64,000 nucleotides of DNA from Chthoniobacterales bacterium (GCA_018883245.1 VEQL01000001.1:1-64000), one strand, 5' to 3'. Counted from the stretch's first letter, positions 48,574-57,952 are shown. A program made the numbers and translations. Notes: generated by a model not told the origin, from the sequence alone.

Positions 48574-50682
48574 TCAGGAACCGACCCAGAGTTTGATGAA
48601 CACCGGTATGACGAGGATCGCCACGATATTCACGACCTTGATCATGGGATTCACCGCCGGACCAGCCGTGTCCTTGTAAGGATCGCCAACGGTATCGCCG
48701 GTGACGCTCGCGTCGTGCGCCGGCGATCCTTTGCCGCCGTGGCTTCCCAACTCGATGTATTTTTTGGCGTTGTCCCACGCACCGCCGCTCGAGGTCATGG
48801 CAATGCCGATGAAGAGACCCGTGACAATCGTGCCGACGAGCATTCCGCCGAGCACCTTCGGACCGAAGAAGGGCAACCATGCGACGGCAATGACCGTCAC
48901 GACGGGAAGAATGGCGGGCACGATCATCTCGCGCAACGCGGCCTTGGTCACGATGTCCACGCACGTCCCGTATTCGGGGGTGTCGCGACCGTCGAGAATC
49001 CCGGGTTTCGCCGTGATCTGGCGCCGCACTTCCTTGACCACTGCTCCGGCGGCCTTGCCGACGGCGTCGAGGCTGAAGGCCGAGAAAATAAACGGGAGAC
49101 CGCCTCCGATGAAGAGACCGATGATGACGTTCGGGTCCTGTAGATCGAAGGCGAGGTTGAATTGCGCGCCGAGCTGGGCGTAGGCATTTTTAAGTTCTTC
49201 CACATAGCTTCCGAAGAGCACGAGGGCCGCGAGACCCGCCGAGGCGATGGCGTAACCCTTGGTCACGGCTTTCATCGTGTTGCCGATGGCATCGAGGTCG
49301 TCGGTCGTATGGCGGACATTTTTGTCGAGCCCGGCCATCACGGCGATGCCGCCGGCGTTGTCGGTGATCGGACCGAAAGCATCGAGCGCGATGACGATGC
49401 CGGACATCGAGAGCATGGCCATGACGGCGACCGCAATCCCGTAGAGTCCGGCGAAGTGGTAGGACAGCAGGATCGCGATGCCGATGAACGCGACGGGCAG
49501 CGCCGTGGCGTGCAGTCCCGTGGCCAGTCCCGCGATGATGTTGGTGGCGTGGCCGGTCTCCGAAGCCTGGGCGATCAGGCGCACAGGCCGCTGGTCCGTC
49601 GACGTGTAGTAGTTGGTGATGAGCAGCACGACGTAGGTCATGACAAGCCCGATGATCGAGGCCCAGAAGACGCTCGTGGGAGTGCACACGCCTTTTCCTT
49701 GGATCTCGACGCCCTGCGGAAAAAGGGCGTGCGTGAGGGGCCAGAACGCGACGGCCGAAAGAACGGCGCTGGTGAGAACCGCAGCCTGCAGTGCGTGGCG
49801 CGGGGAAAACTTCGTGATATTGGCGAACGCGATGGAAACGATCGCGCCGATGACGGACACCCCGCCGAGAAGGAACGGATAGACGAGCGCGGCCTGCGCC
49901 GCGTCACCTGTGGCCGTGAGAAATCCGATCAGCACCGCTCCGATGAGCGACACCGCATAGGTCTCGAAGACGTCGGCCGCCATGCCGGCGCAGTCTCCCA
50001 CGTTGTCGCCCACATTGTCCGCGATGGTCGCGGGATTGCGGGGATCGTCTTCGTCGAGTTTGCTTTCGATCTTGCCGACAAGGTCGGCACCGACGTCCGC
50101 GGCCTTGGTGTAGATCCCCCCTCCGAGACGGGCGAACACAGAAACGAGAGAACTGCCCAGGGCCGTGCCCACCAGCGCGTCGAGGGCCGCGTGCGTGGGA
50201 TCCGCCGCGGATGAAAAGTGGCGCACGGCCAGGTAGATCAAACCCACCGAAAGCAGCGCAAGGCCCACGACAAGCAGTCCGGTGACAGCACCACCATTGA
50301 GGGCGACGCGCAGGGCGGCACGCGGCGAATGCGTCGCCGCCTGCGCGGTGCGCACATTCGCCCGCACGGCAATCGTCATGCCTATGTATCCCGCCGCCAT
50401 CGAACACGCGGCACCGACGAGAAATCCGACGGCTGACTCGAGACCCCGGCCAGCCCAGACCAAAGCGACGATCACCACCGCGATGCTTCCGACGCTGAGA
50501 ATCTGGCGGTTGAGATAAGCCTTCGCGCCTTGCTGGACGGCGTAAGCAATTTCGCGCATGCGTTCATTGCCGGCCGGCGAGGCAAGAATCCAGCGTATGA
50601 GCCAAGCCGCGTAAACAAGGCCGAGCAGTGCGCAGGCCAGTGAAATGAGCACTCCGTCTGTGACAAGGGAAACTTTAAACAT
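48574..50682 (-). CDS. hppA: K+-independent H+-translocating pyrophosphatase
   Basis: The 702-residue protein has about 16 membrane segments and the pyrophosphate site motifs GGGIYTKAADVGADLVGK, DDPRNPATIADNVGDNVGDC and EYGTCVDIVTKA. In the region GNTMKAVTKGYA (about residue 470) Lys and Thr occupy the two positions that, in the well-studied family, mark K+-independent proton pumps. It recycles pyrophosphate from biosynthesis to build a proton gradient. It lies between LuxE- and LuxC-like genes on the same strand. The upstream gap to luxE is 85 bases. Confidence 0.95.
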   Translation of the reverse strand: MFKVSLVTDGVLISLACALLGLVYAAWLIRWILASPAGNERMREIAYAVQQGAKAYLNRQILSVGSIAVVIVALVWAGRGLESAVGFLVGAACSMAAGYIGMTIAVRANVRTAQAATHSPRAALRVALNGGAVTGLLVVGLALLSVGLIYLAVRHFSSAADPTHAALDALVGTALGSSLVSVFARLGGGIYTKAADVGADLVGKIESKLDEDDPRNPATIADNVGDNVGDCAGMAADVFETYAVSLIGAVLIGFLTATGDAAQAALVYPFLLGGVSVIGAIVSIAFANITKFSPRHALQAAVLTSAVLSAVAFWPLTHALFPQGVEIQGKGVCTPTSVFWASIIGLVMTYVVLLITNYYTSTDQRPVRLIAQASETGHATNIIAGLATGLHATALPVAFIGIAILLSYHFAGLYGIAVAVMAMLSMSGIVIALDAFGPITDNAGGIAVMAGLDKNVRHTTDDLDAIGNTMKAVTKGYAIASAGLAALVLFGSYVEELKNAYAQLGAQFNLAFDLQDPNVIIGLFIGGGLPFIFSAFSLDAVGKAAGAVVKEVRRQITAKPGILDGRDTPEYGTCVDIVTKAALREMIVPAILPVVTVIAVAWLPFFGPKVLGGMLVGTIVTGLFIGIAMTSSGGAWDNAKKYIELGSHGGKGSPAHDASVTGDTVGDPYKDTAGPAVNPMIKVVNIVAILVIPVFIKLWVGS

Positions 50683-50767
50683 AAATTAAAAAATGAGGGG
50701 TTGATACAAGAGCGCGCAGATTAGCCATGCGGCCGTTGCGGACAAGACGAATTGGACGAGCAAGAGG

Positions 50768-51781
50768 TCAGCGGCCCAACCATTCGTCGGCGGCACGCGA
50801 GCAGCCGCGCGGCAAAGCCGCGGGATCGCGCCCCAACAACTCGAAGGCTCCGCCGCGGCGCACGGCAAGATCTCGCGTGCGGACCCCAACCGCCGAGCCG
50901 ACGTTGGCGGTGTCATAAACAAGCAGAATACCCGTTTCCCCTTCCGCCACCTCCCGGGCTGTCACGGGATCGGCCACAACCGCGCGCGCCCATGGCGGCG
51001 CTTGGTGAAGACCGCGGGGGCCGCGTGCGTAAAACTGCGAACTCAGCTCGGTCATGCCGTATTCATTGAAAATGTCTCCCGGCGATATGCCGAGCTTGGC
51101 GCCGAACATTTCATAAAGATCCGCGCGTGAAATATCGCGTCCGCTGCCTTTGTAGCCCCCGGTTTCCATGGCGGAAGAACCGGGTGGCATTGTGATGGAC
51201 GTCCCGCCCATGGCCTCGAACAGCCGCAAAAAACCGAGAGCGGTCCCGAGCAGGCAGACGGGACGGGGGATTTCGCGCAGACGCCGCAGATCGATATTGC
51301 CGCCGGGCGCGACGAACGCATCTTCCGGTGCCAGCGTCGCGAGCATGTGGCTGAGCGAGGAATGCGGGGCTTCGTGCGGATGGGGGGCAATGACGACGAA
51401 CGGCCCGGGCGGCAGGCCGGCCTGTTCCCATCCACGGCGGATGGAGGCCTCGTAGATTTCCAGGGTGCGGAAATGGTGGCGGCCGAATCCCTCGCCGGTC
51501 GTGCCGCTGGTGTGGAACGTTTTGCACGTCTCCGCGGCAGGAAAGCTGCGAAGCTCGGAGTGTTTGAAGGCGTCCTGCGGAACGCACGGGATTTCGCGCC
51601 AATCGGCCACGGCTTCCCCCACCCCCATGCTGCGACAGAACGCGCGATACGGTTCATTGGCCGAGTAGTGGTGCGCATGCAGCGCCGCCGCCACACCATC
51701 GAAAGAATCCCGGGCCGAGCACTCGATCCACCGCAGCACGCGGCGCTCGATCGGCAAGAGTTCGGTCCCTTTTTCGGTCAT
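50768..51781 (-). CDS. luxE: LuxE-like acyl-protein synthetase
   Basis: The 337-residue product starts at ATG 51779-51781. It belongs to the adenylating LuxE family: the P-loop-like THTSGTTGEGFGRHH (here FHTSGTTGEGFGRHH), APHPHEAPHSSLSHML, the segment FNEYGMTELSSQFYA and VYDTANVGSAVGVRTRDL. LuxE activates a fatty acid and passes it as acyl-enzyme to LuxC. The order luxE-hppA-vapBC-luxC on one strand suggests that the two enzymes still work together. No luxD-type thioesterase and no luxAB are in the window. Confidence 0.8.
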   Translation of the reverse strand: MTEKGTELLPIERRVLRWIECSARDSFDGVAAALHAHHYSANEPYRAFCRSMGVGEAVADWREIPCVPQDAFKHSELRSFPAAETCKTFHTSGTTGEGFGRHHFRTLEIYEASIRRGWEQAGLPPGPFVVIAPHPHEAPHSSLSHMLATLAPEDAFVAPGGNIDLRRLREIPRPVCLLGTALGFLRLFEAMGGTSITMPPGSSAMETGGYKGSGRDISRADLYEMFGAKLGISPGDIFNEYGMTELSSQFYARGPRGLHQAPPWARAVVADPVTAREVAEGETGILLVYDTANVGSAVGVRTRDLAVRRGGAFELLGRDPAALPRGCSRAADEWLGR

Positions 51782-51893
51782 GGGGTTATCTTGTCATTTG
51801 TCCGCCACACGGAAACCCATTTCCGGACGCAGGGGAGCCGGACCCGGCAATTCTTTCTCGCCGCGCCGCCGCCGAGGGCCTAGAACGGACGCA

Positions 51894-52610
51894 ATGGTGG
51901 AAATCCTGGAGAAACTTCTCCTTCTGCAAGAGCGCGACCAGCGATTGCAGACGTTCCTTCACGAGATCAACGGTGTTCCCGGCGAGAAGGCAGCGCTGCA
52001 GAGGGAACTCGAGGCCGCGCAGCGCACATTGGAGAACGACAAGACCCGCGCCACCCAGATCGAGATCGAGCGCAAACGCCTCGAGGTCGAGGCCGACGCG
52101 AAGCGCACGCAGATCGCGAAATACCAGACACAGCAACTCGAGACGCGCAAAAACGAGGAATACGCCGCGCTCAAGCACGAAATCGAGAGGGCGGAAAAAG
52201 ACATCGTCGCCATCGAGGACCGCGAACTCGAGCTGATGCAGGAATTCGAGGACCTCAAGCCGGCCATCGCCGCAGCGGATCAAAAATTCACCGCCGAGAA
52301 AAACCGCGTGGCGGCGTTGGTCAAAACGGCCGACGAGAAAGTCGGGGTTCTCCAAGGCCGCGCCGACGAACTCAAAGTCGAGCGCGAAGCCATCGCTGCG
52401 GAGATCAAAGCCGCCGACGAGGACCTGTTCGACCTTTACGAAAAGCTTTTCCGCACGAAAGCCGGACGCGCCATCGTCCCGCTCGAAGGCAACCACTGCA
52501 CGGGGTGCCACATGACGGTCACGCCATCCACGCTGCGCGACGCCAAAGTCGGCGGCAAGGTCGTGTCTTGCGAACAGTGCGGACGGATTATTTACACGCT
52601 GCCGGAGTAA
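51894..52610 (+). CDS. Coiled-coil zinc-ribbon protein (CdsZ-type)
   Basis: A 238-residue protein starting at ATG 51894. Residues 1-180 are long coiled coil (LLLLQERDQRLQTFLHEING onward), and the last 40 have a C4 zinc ribbon with CTGCHMTV and CEQCGRI. This architecture is common in bacteria under the name C4-type zinc ribbon domain protein and may act in secretion or ribosome-linked quality control; role unproven. Divergent from luxE by 112 bases, with no clear promoter seen. Confidence 0.85.
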   Translation: MVEILEKLLLLQERDQRLQTFLHEINGVPGEKAALQRELEAAQRTLENDKTRATQIEIERKRLEVEADAKRTQIAKYQTQQLETRKNEEYAALKHEIERAEKDIVAIEDRELELMQEFEDLKPAIAAADQKFTAEKNRVAALVKTADEKVGVLQGRADELKVEREAIAAEIKAADEDLFDLYEKLFRTKAGRAIVPLEGNHCTGCHMTVTPSTLRDAKVGGKVVSCEQCGRIIYTLPE

Positions 52611-52655
52611 TTGAGGTAGCCGCCGTGTGCGGCAACGGCTAGAGACCGGCGACGA

Positions 52656-54536
52656 TCAGTGCCCGTTCGACCCGTTGGCTGATCCGGCATCGCGCGGCGC
52701 AAACTCCTCCCGGAATTTGGCGACGAAGCTTTGCGTCGGCCAGGAGCACGCCTCGCCGAACGCGCAGATCGTCCGGCCGGCGATGTTGTCGGCGATCCCG
52801 ACAAGCTGGTCGGCATCGGTCGGCTTGATGTCGCCGTGGACCATGCGTGTGGTGACTTTCGACATCCACAGGCTTCCCTCGCGGCACGGCGTGCACTGCC
52901 CGCAGCTTTCGTGCGCGTAGAAGTCGTTGATGTTGTTGAGCACCCAGACCATGTCGCGCGAATCGTCGAGGATCATGACGCCGGCACTTCCGATCATGGA
53001 ACCCGCGGCGGAGAGCGAGTTGGCGTCCATCACGAGATCCATGAGATCAACCTCAACGGTCGTTTCCGCGCCATCCGGCCCCTTGCGCTTCATTTTGTAT
53101 TTCTCGCCGGCGCGCAAAACTTTCGCCGAGCTGCCGCCGGGAATCACCGCTTTGAGTTTGCGCCCGGGTTTCATTCCGCCGCAGACGTCGTTGATCAACT
53201 GGCCGACGGTGACCTGCCCGCACCCGAGTTCGTAATAGCCCGGATTCCGGACGTCTCCGCTGACGCACAGGGTCCGCGTGCCTCCGTCGCCCGGCGAGCC
53301 GAGTTTGGCGAACTCCGCGCTGCCCATGGCGATGATGTGTTTGACGTGGCAGAGCGTCTCGACGTTGTTGACGATGGTGGGGCAATTATAGAGTCCGAAT
53401 ACCGCGGGGAAAAAAGGCGGTTTGATGCGCGGATACGGGCGCTTGCCCTCGAGCGATTCGAGAAGGCTGGTCTCCTCGCCGCAAATGTAGGCTCCCGCAC
53501 CCTGGTGCACGTAGATGTCGCAATCGAAACCGCTGCCAAGGACGTTTTTGCCGATGAAACCCGCGGCCCGGGCCTCGGTGATGGCTTTTTCCACGATGCG
53601 GGCAGCCGCGGGAAATTCGCAACGGATGTAGACATAGCTCAGATGGACGTTGAGCGCCCAAGCGGCAATCATCATTCCCTCGAGAAGCTGGTGCGGATCC
53701 TCGTGCAGGATGTAGCGGTCTTTGAAAGTTCCGGGCTCGGACTCGTCGCCATTGACCACGAGGTAGTGCGGCTTGCCGTCGTCGCGCTTGATGAAACTCC
53801 ATTTGACCCCGGCGGGAAATCCCGCGCCGCCACGGCCCCGGAGATTGGCCGCCTTCACTTCGGCCGTGATTTCCGCGGGCTGCATCTTGAGGGCTTTTTT
53901 CAGCGACTCGTAACCGCCATGGCGCAGGTAGCACTCGAGCGAAGGGTCGTAGTCGGCGCGCCCGGCATTTTTCAGGATCATGCGGCGCTCGAGGGGATGC
54001 GGCGCACGCAGGGTTTTGGCGTAGGAGCGGTCTTGATCGGCGAGCAGGCGTTCGGCATCCGCGGGCTTGAGGCGCTCGTGCAACTTGTCGCCGACAAGCG
54101 CAACCGGAGCCGTCCCGCAACTGGCCAAACACTCGACGAATTCGACGGTGTATCGTCCGTCCGGACTGGTAAGCCCGTGGCCATGGTCGTGCCCGCCGTT
54201 TTCAATCCCTGCCGCACGGCAGAGCGCGTCGCGCACCTCGTGGGATCCGCCCATGGCGCAGGACAGCGTGCGGCAGACCCGGATGGTTGTTTTGCCCGGC
54301 GGCGTCCGGCGGAACCACGGATAGAAGGTGACCAGCTCGAGAATGTTGATCGGCTCCAGATCCAGCCGGCGCGCGATCCAATCGATCCCGCTGTCATCGA
54401 CAAAGCCGAAGTGGTTTTGCCAGAGATGAAGAAGAGGAACCGAGGCACTGCGCTTGGAAACCGGATAATGCGTCACGGTCTCGTCGATCCGCGCCAAGAG
54501 GTCCTGCGGCAGATGGTCGGCTTGGCGGTCACTCAT
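52656..54536 (-). CDS. nuoF: NuoE-NuoF fusion, NADH-quinone oxidoreductase
   Basis: The 626-residue product joins two subunits of complex I. Residues 1-165 are NuoE-like with the 2Fe-2S cysteines in CRTLSC (about 88-93) and CLASC (about 135-139). Residues about 190-610 are NuoF with the FMN/NADH site GRGGAGFPAGVKW, NGDESEPGTFKDR, and the 4Fe-4S Cys set in ESCGQCTPCREG plus CAFGEAC. Fusions of this kind are otherwise known from HoxF-type NAD-reducing hydrogenases and some complex I relatives. No nuoG follows. The start ATG 54534-54536 is the one that begins with MSDRQADHL. Confidence 0.93.
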   Translation of the reverse strand: MSDRQADHLPQDLLARIDETVTHYPVSKRSASVPLLHLWQNHFGFVDDSGIDWIARRLDLEPINILELVTFYPWFRRTPPGKTTIRVCRTLSCAMGGSHEVRDALCRAAGIENGGHDHGHGLTSPDGRYTVEFVECLASCGTAPVALVGDKLHERLKPADAERLLADQDRSYAKTLRAPHPLERRMILKNAGRADYDPSLECYLRHGGYESLKKALKMQPAEITAEVKAANLRGRGGAGFPAGVKWSFIKRDDGKPHYLVVNGDESEPGTFKDRYILHEDPHQLLEGMMIAAWALNVHLSYVYIRCEFPAAARIVEKAITEARAAGFIGKNVLGSGFDCDIYVHQGAGAYICGEETSLLESLEGKRPYPRIKPPFFPAVFGLYNCPTIVNNVETLCHVKHIIAMGSAEFAKLGSPGDGGTRTLCVSGDVRNPGYYELGCGQVTVGQLINDVCGGMKPGRKLKAVIPGGSSAKVLRAGEKYKMKRKGPDGAETTVEVDLMDLVMDANSLSAAGSMIGSAGVMILDDSRDMVWVLNNINDFYAHESCGQCTPCREGSLWMSKVTTRMVHGDIKPTDADQLVGIADNIAGRTICAFGEACSWPTQSFVAKFREEFAPRDAGSANGSNGH

Positions 54537-54649
54537 GAAACGGTTAGTTGTCCGCGAAGGAAGGTCCGGCTTCAAGAAAAACGATGCCGTGGCGCTCTTG
54601 CCAGTGTCCGCACCATCTGCGAAGATCGCATCGAAACGAAAGGAACAAC

Positions 54650-54949
54650 ATGAGCGAACAAGAAACAAAAGAGGCCGCGGAAAAATTCAAGCGCGGAAAA
54701 ACGCACGCCGCCGAAGCGGCCCAAGAATTCAAGGAAGCCGCGTCGGCCAAACTCAACGATTTGCGCGACACGCTGAATCAGCGCGCCGACGAATACCGGG
54801 AGCGGGCCAACCGCGTGTGGTCGGACACGACCGGACGCGCATGCACGCTGACCGAGGACGGCGAGGACTACATCCGCGAAAATCCGCTGCAGGCTGTCGG
54901 GATCGCGCTGGCTGCGGGATTTGTCCTGGGCTTGATCCTGCGCCGCTAA
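54650..54949 (+). CDS. DUF883/ElaB-YqjD-like inner-membrane protein
   Basis: The 99-residue protein starts at ATG 54650 with AAAGGA as ribosome binding site. It has a long amphipathic helix (residues 5-70, many Ala, Glu, Lys) and one C-terminal membrane segment (PLQAVGIALAAGFVLGLILRR), the exact plan of ElaB/YqjD proteins, which bind ribosomes or shape the membrane under stress. It is the first gene of a three-gene set with the holin-like gene at 54965 and the gene at 55366. By context this is a stress-envelope operon. Confidence 0.85.
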   Translation: MSEQETKEAAEKFKRGKTHAAEAAQEFKEAASAKLNDLRDTLNQRADEYRERANRVWSDTTGRACTLTEDGEDYIRENPLQAVGIALAAGFVLGLILRR

Positions 54950-54964
54950 GTTTCCGAAATCTGC

Positions 54965-55369
54965 ATGAGTCCGGACTCCGGCGAAGACCGCACGCCTCCG
55001 CCGGAAGGATTGTCGCTTTCGTCGGCCGGCGGCGACTTTGGCCGGGCGGCATCGGCGTATCTGCGCGCGCTGGGAGGCCTGTTGGGGCTGGAGTTGCGCG
55101 AGTCCGGCAGCCATGTGCTGTTGTTGGCGGGCTTGGCCTTGGGCTTCGCCATTGCGGCCACGCTGGCTTACCTGTTCCTGATCGTGGCAATGGCCGTCTC
55201 TCTCGCGTCATGGATGGGGGGCGGATGGTTTGCCACCGCGGCGATCCTGTTCATCTTCCACCTGCTTGTGGCCGCAGTGCTTCTGCTTGTGCTGGTCAAA
55301 CGCGGACGGCGCCCGCTTTTCCCCGGAACGCGCGAAGCGGTGCGCCGGGAGATCTCACGAATTTCATGA
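54965..55369 (+). CDS. Holin-like membrane protein (phage holin family 3_6-type)
   Basis: The 134-residue protein has a soluble N-terminus, then two hydrophobic hairpins (HVLLLAGLALGFAIAATLAYLF and an ATAAILFIFHLLVAAVLLLV stretch) and a basic end. This plan fits the YqjE/holin-X family often found behind YqjD-like genes. Despite the name, phage lysis is unlikely; a membrane-stress role is more probable. Its stop overlaps the next start (ATGA). Confidence 0.75.
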   Translation: MSPDSGEDRTPPPEGLSLSSAGGDFGRAASAYLRALGGLLGLELRESGSHVLLLAGLALGFAIAATLAYLFLIVAMAVSLASWMGGGWFATAAILFIFHLLVAAVLLLVLVKRGRRPLFPGTREAVRREISRIS

Positions 55370-55698
55370 ACCGCGAGCAATACTTGCGCGAACTCGACTC
55401 GGCAGGGCGCGAACTTCTGGCCAAAGGGCGGCTGCTGGCCGAGGCGGCGAATCCCATCAACCAGCTGCGTGGCGAAGTGGCCCGCGACTGGAAATGGTGG
55501 CTTCCCGGAGCATCGGTGGCCGGCTTCGCCGCGGCCCGTTTGCTTCGCATGCCGCGCGGGAAAACGGCCAAAGGCACTGGTGCACAGCCGCAGAGCGGTG
55601 CGGCTTTCTGGGTGCCCACGCTTTTGAAATTGCTGCCGGCAGTCCTGGCACAACTGGTCCCGCTCTTTTTGAGTTTGCGGTCGGGACACAAACGCTAA
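55366..55698 (+). CDS. YqjK-like companion of the membrane set
   Basis: The 110-residue protein starts at ATG 55366. It has a charged helix, WWLPGASVAGFAAARLL as a possible membrane segment, an Ala/Gly-rich linker and a second hydrophobic stretch near the C-terminus (WVPTLLKLLPAVLAQLVPLFL). Its position as third gene recalls yqjDEK, but the sequence similarity is not enough to name it. It overlaps the preceding gene by four bases. It precedes the first pilT gene by 22 bases. Confidence 0.6.
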   Translation: MNREQYLRELDSAGRELLAKGRLLAEAANPINQLRGEVARDWKWWLPGASVAGFAAARLLRMPRGKTAKGTGAQPQSGAAFWVPTLLKLLPAVLAQLVPLFLSLRSGHKR

Positions 55699-55720
55699 AG
55701 TTTCCTCTCCCACCGCTTCC

Positions 55721-56851
55721 GTGTCCGAGTCGCCACAAGTCGCAGCCGTCGAAGTCGTTTCCGAACAACCGGAATCGGTGCACGTTCTCGGCCACGTCGA
55801 TCAATATTTGTCGATCGGCAAAGAATCGGGCGCTTCGGACATCCATCTCAGCGTCAACATGCCGCCGACTTGGCGGCGCTTCGGGACGCTCGAACCGATC
55901 TGGCTGCAGGCGGACAAACTCTCGGCTGCCGATACCGAGCGGCTGGCCATGGGCTTCCTCAACGACCAGCAAAAGAAACTGCTCGCCGAGCGCGGCGACG
56001 TCGATTTCGCCTACTCCAACGCCGAGGGCCGCTACCGCACGAGCGTCGTCCGTCAGAGACTCGGTTACGATCTCGTCTTCCGCATCATCCAGACCACGGT
56101 GCGCACGATGGACGAACTCGGACTGCCCCCGCAGCTCAAAATGCTCACGCAATACCAGAACGGTCTCGTGCTGGTCACCGGGTCGGTCGGCAGCGGCAAA
56201 AGCACCACGCTGGCGGCACTGGTCGAAGAGGTCAACCGCACGCGGCACGAGCATATCATCACGTTGGAAGATCCGATCGAATACCTTTTCACGCCGCAGG
56301 GCTGCCAAGTTAACCAGCGCGAGGTCCACACCCACACCGAGTCGTTCGGCGCCGCGCTGCGCGGCGCGCTGCGCGAGGATCCCGACGTGATCATGGTCGG
56401 TGAAATGCGCGATCTCGAGACCATCTCGCTCGCCATCACCGCCTCGGAAACCGGGCATCTTGTGCTCGGAACTTTGCACACGGGCAACGCCGCGCGCACG
56501 CTCGACCGTGTGCTCGACGTTTTCCCGGTGGATCAGCGCGAGCAGATCCGCATCATGGTAAGCGAGTCGCTGCGCGGCATCATTTCGCAGCAGCTGGTGC
56601 CGCGAGCCGACGGGACGGGGCGGGCTTTGGCCATCGAGATCCTGATGAACACGCCGGCCGTGGCCAACGTGATCCGCGAGGCCAAGACCTTCATGCTTCC
56701 GGGCATCATCCAAACCGGAAAAAAACTCGGGATGAAACTCATGGACGACTCGTTGGCGGACCTTTTCCGGGCCGGGATGATTTCGGCCGACGAGGCGGTT
56801 TCCCGCGCCGAGCAAAAGCCGCTGATGAAGCAGGTTTGCGGACTCCTCTGA
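55721..56851 (+). CDS. PilT-like type IV pilus retraction ATPase, first copy
   Basis: The 376-residue ATPase starts at GTG 55721. It has a PilT N-domain (SGASDIHLSVNMPPTWRRFG), Walker A GSVGSGKST at about 153-161, the Asp and His boxes in EDPIEYLFTPQ, Walker B with VIMVGEMRDLETI and LGTLHTGNAA, and the C-domain. It powers twitching-type retraction. The N-terminus is about 20 residues longer than in PilT. It precedes a second, distinct PilT gene by three bases. Confidence 0.88.
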   Translation: MSESPQVAAVEVVSEQPESVHVLGHVDQYLSIGKESGASDIHLSVNMPPTWRRFGTLEPIWLQADKLSAADTERLAMGFLNDQQKKLLAERGDVDFAYSNAEGRYRTSVVRQRLGYDLVFRIIQTTVRTMDELGLPPQLKMLTQYQNGLVLVTGSVGSGKSTTLAALVEEVNRTRHEHIITLEDPIEYLFTPQGCQVNQREVHTHTESFGAALRGALREDPDVIMVGEMRDLETISLAITASETGHLVLGTLHTGNAARTLDRVLDVFPVDQREQIRIMVSESLRGIISQQLVPRADGTGRALAIEILMNTPAVANVIREAKTFMLPGIIQTGKKLGMKLMDDSLADLFRAGMISADEAVSRAEQKPLMKQVCGLL

Positions 56852-56854
56852 CCC

Positions 56855-57952
56855 ATGGCTTACATCGACCAATTTTTCCAGGTGCTGATCAACGCGCGCG
56901 CGTCCGATCTGCATCTCGCCGAGGGACAGCCGCCAAAAATCCGCCGCCACGGCGACGTCATTCCGATCCGCGAGGAAATCCTCACGGCGGACGAGATGAA
57001 TTACATGTTGAGCGAGATCTGCACGCCGCGGAACTGGGAGCGATTCCAGCAGAAGGGCGACCTCGACTTCGCTTACGAGATGAACGAGGACAGCCGCTTC
57101 CGCTGCAACTATTTCAAGCAAGTGCACGGGCTCGGCGCCGTGTTCCGGCTGATCCCCACCCGCATCGCCACGCTCGAGGAACTCGGTTTGCCGCCGGTGA
57201 TCAAGGAATTCGGGCATTTGCGCGGGGGCCTCGTGCTTGTCACAGGACCGACCGGTTCGGGCAAAAGCACCACACTTGCCGCGCTGATTGATTACATCAA
57301 CACCAACTTCACGCGCCACATCGTCACGATCGAAGAGCCGATCGAATTCGTGCACTCGAACAAGCGCAGCATCATCACGCAGCGTGAAGTCCCCGAGCAC
57401 GCGATCAACTTTCCCACCGGCCTGAAAGCGGCGCTGCGCGAGGATTCCGACATCGTGCTTGTCGGCGAAATGCGCGACCTCGAGACCATTTCCCTCGCCC
57501 TCACCGCCGCCGAGACAGGCCTGCTCGTCTTCGGAACGCTGCACACGAACAACGCGCGCAAGACCGTGGACCGCATGATCGACGTGTTTCCGTCCGACCA
57601 ACAGTCGCAGGTTCGGACGATGCTCTCGGCCTCACTGCGCGGCGTGGTGGCCCAACTCCTCCTGAAACGCCAGGACGGCGGCGGACGCATCGCGGTGAAT
57701 GAAATCCTTGTGGTCAACAGCGCGGTGGCGGCCATTATTCGCGAGGGCGCCACGCAGAAGCTGCAGGACGTCATCGTGGGAGGAAAATCGCAGGGGATGC
57801 AATTCATGGACGACGCCATCTGGGCGCAACTGCAGCAGGGGCACGTGTCCCCTCACGAGGCGTTTATGAAGGCGATCGACAAGAACCGCTTCAAAGCCTT
57901 CCTCCCGCCGGAGGAGGCCGAACTGGCCAATTCCGCCGGCGGCGCGGGCTGA
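56855..57952 (+). CDS. pilT: PilT-type twitching ATPase, second copy
   Basis: The 365-residue protein starts at ATG 56855 (MAYIDQFFQVLINARASDLH). Walker A is GPTGSGKST at about 130-138, the Asp box TIEEPIEFVHSNK, the Walker B region VLVGEMRDLETI and FGTLHTNNA. It is closer to PilT/PilU of other bacteria than the first copy. The two genes overlap functionally in an operon and might work as a PilT/PilU pair. No other pilus gene except a pseudopilin (60263) lies in this window. Confidence 0.9.
   Translation: MAYIDQFFQVLINARASDLHLAEGQPPKIRRHGDVIPIREEILTADEMNYMLSEICTPRNWERFQQKGDLDFAYEMNEDSRFRCNYFKQVHGLGAVFRLIPTRIATLEELGLPPVIKEFGHLRGGLVLVTGPTGSGKSTTLAALIDYINTNFTRHIVTIEEPIEFVHSNKRSIITQREVPEHAINFPTGLKAALREDSDIVLVGEMRDLETISLALTAAETGLLVFGTLHTNNARKTVDRMIDVFPSDQQSQVRTMLSASLRGVVAQLLLKRQDGGGRIAVNEILVVNSAVAAIIREGATQKLQDVIVGGKSQGMQFMDDAIWAQLQQGHVSPHEAFMKAIDKNRFKAFLPPEEAELANSAGGAG

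Noticed and set aside
52731-54653. A 640-codon open frame opposite nuoEF
   Set aside because: Antisense shadow of a gene with conserved iron-sulfur and FMN motifs.
54965-55369. Prophage holin
   Set aside because: No other phage gene is near; the YqjD-like neighbour makes an envelope-stress protein more likely.
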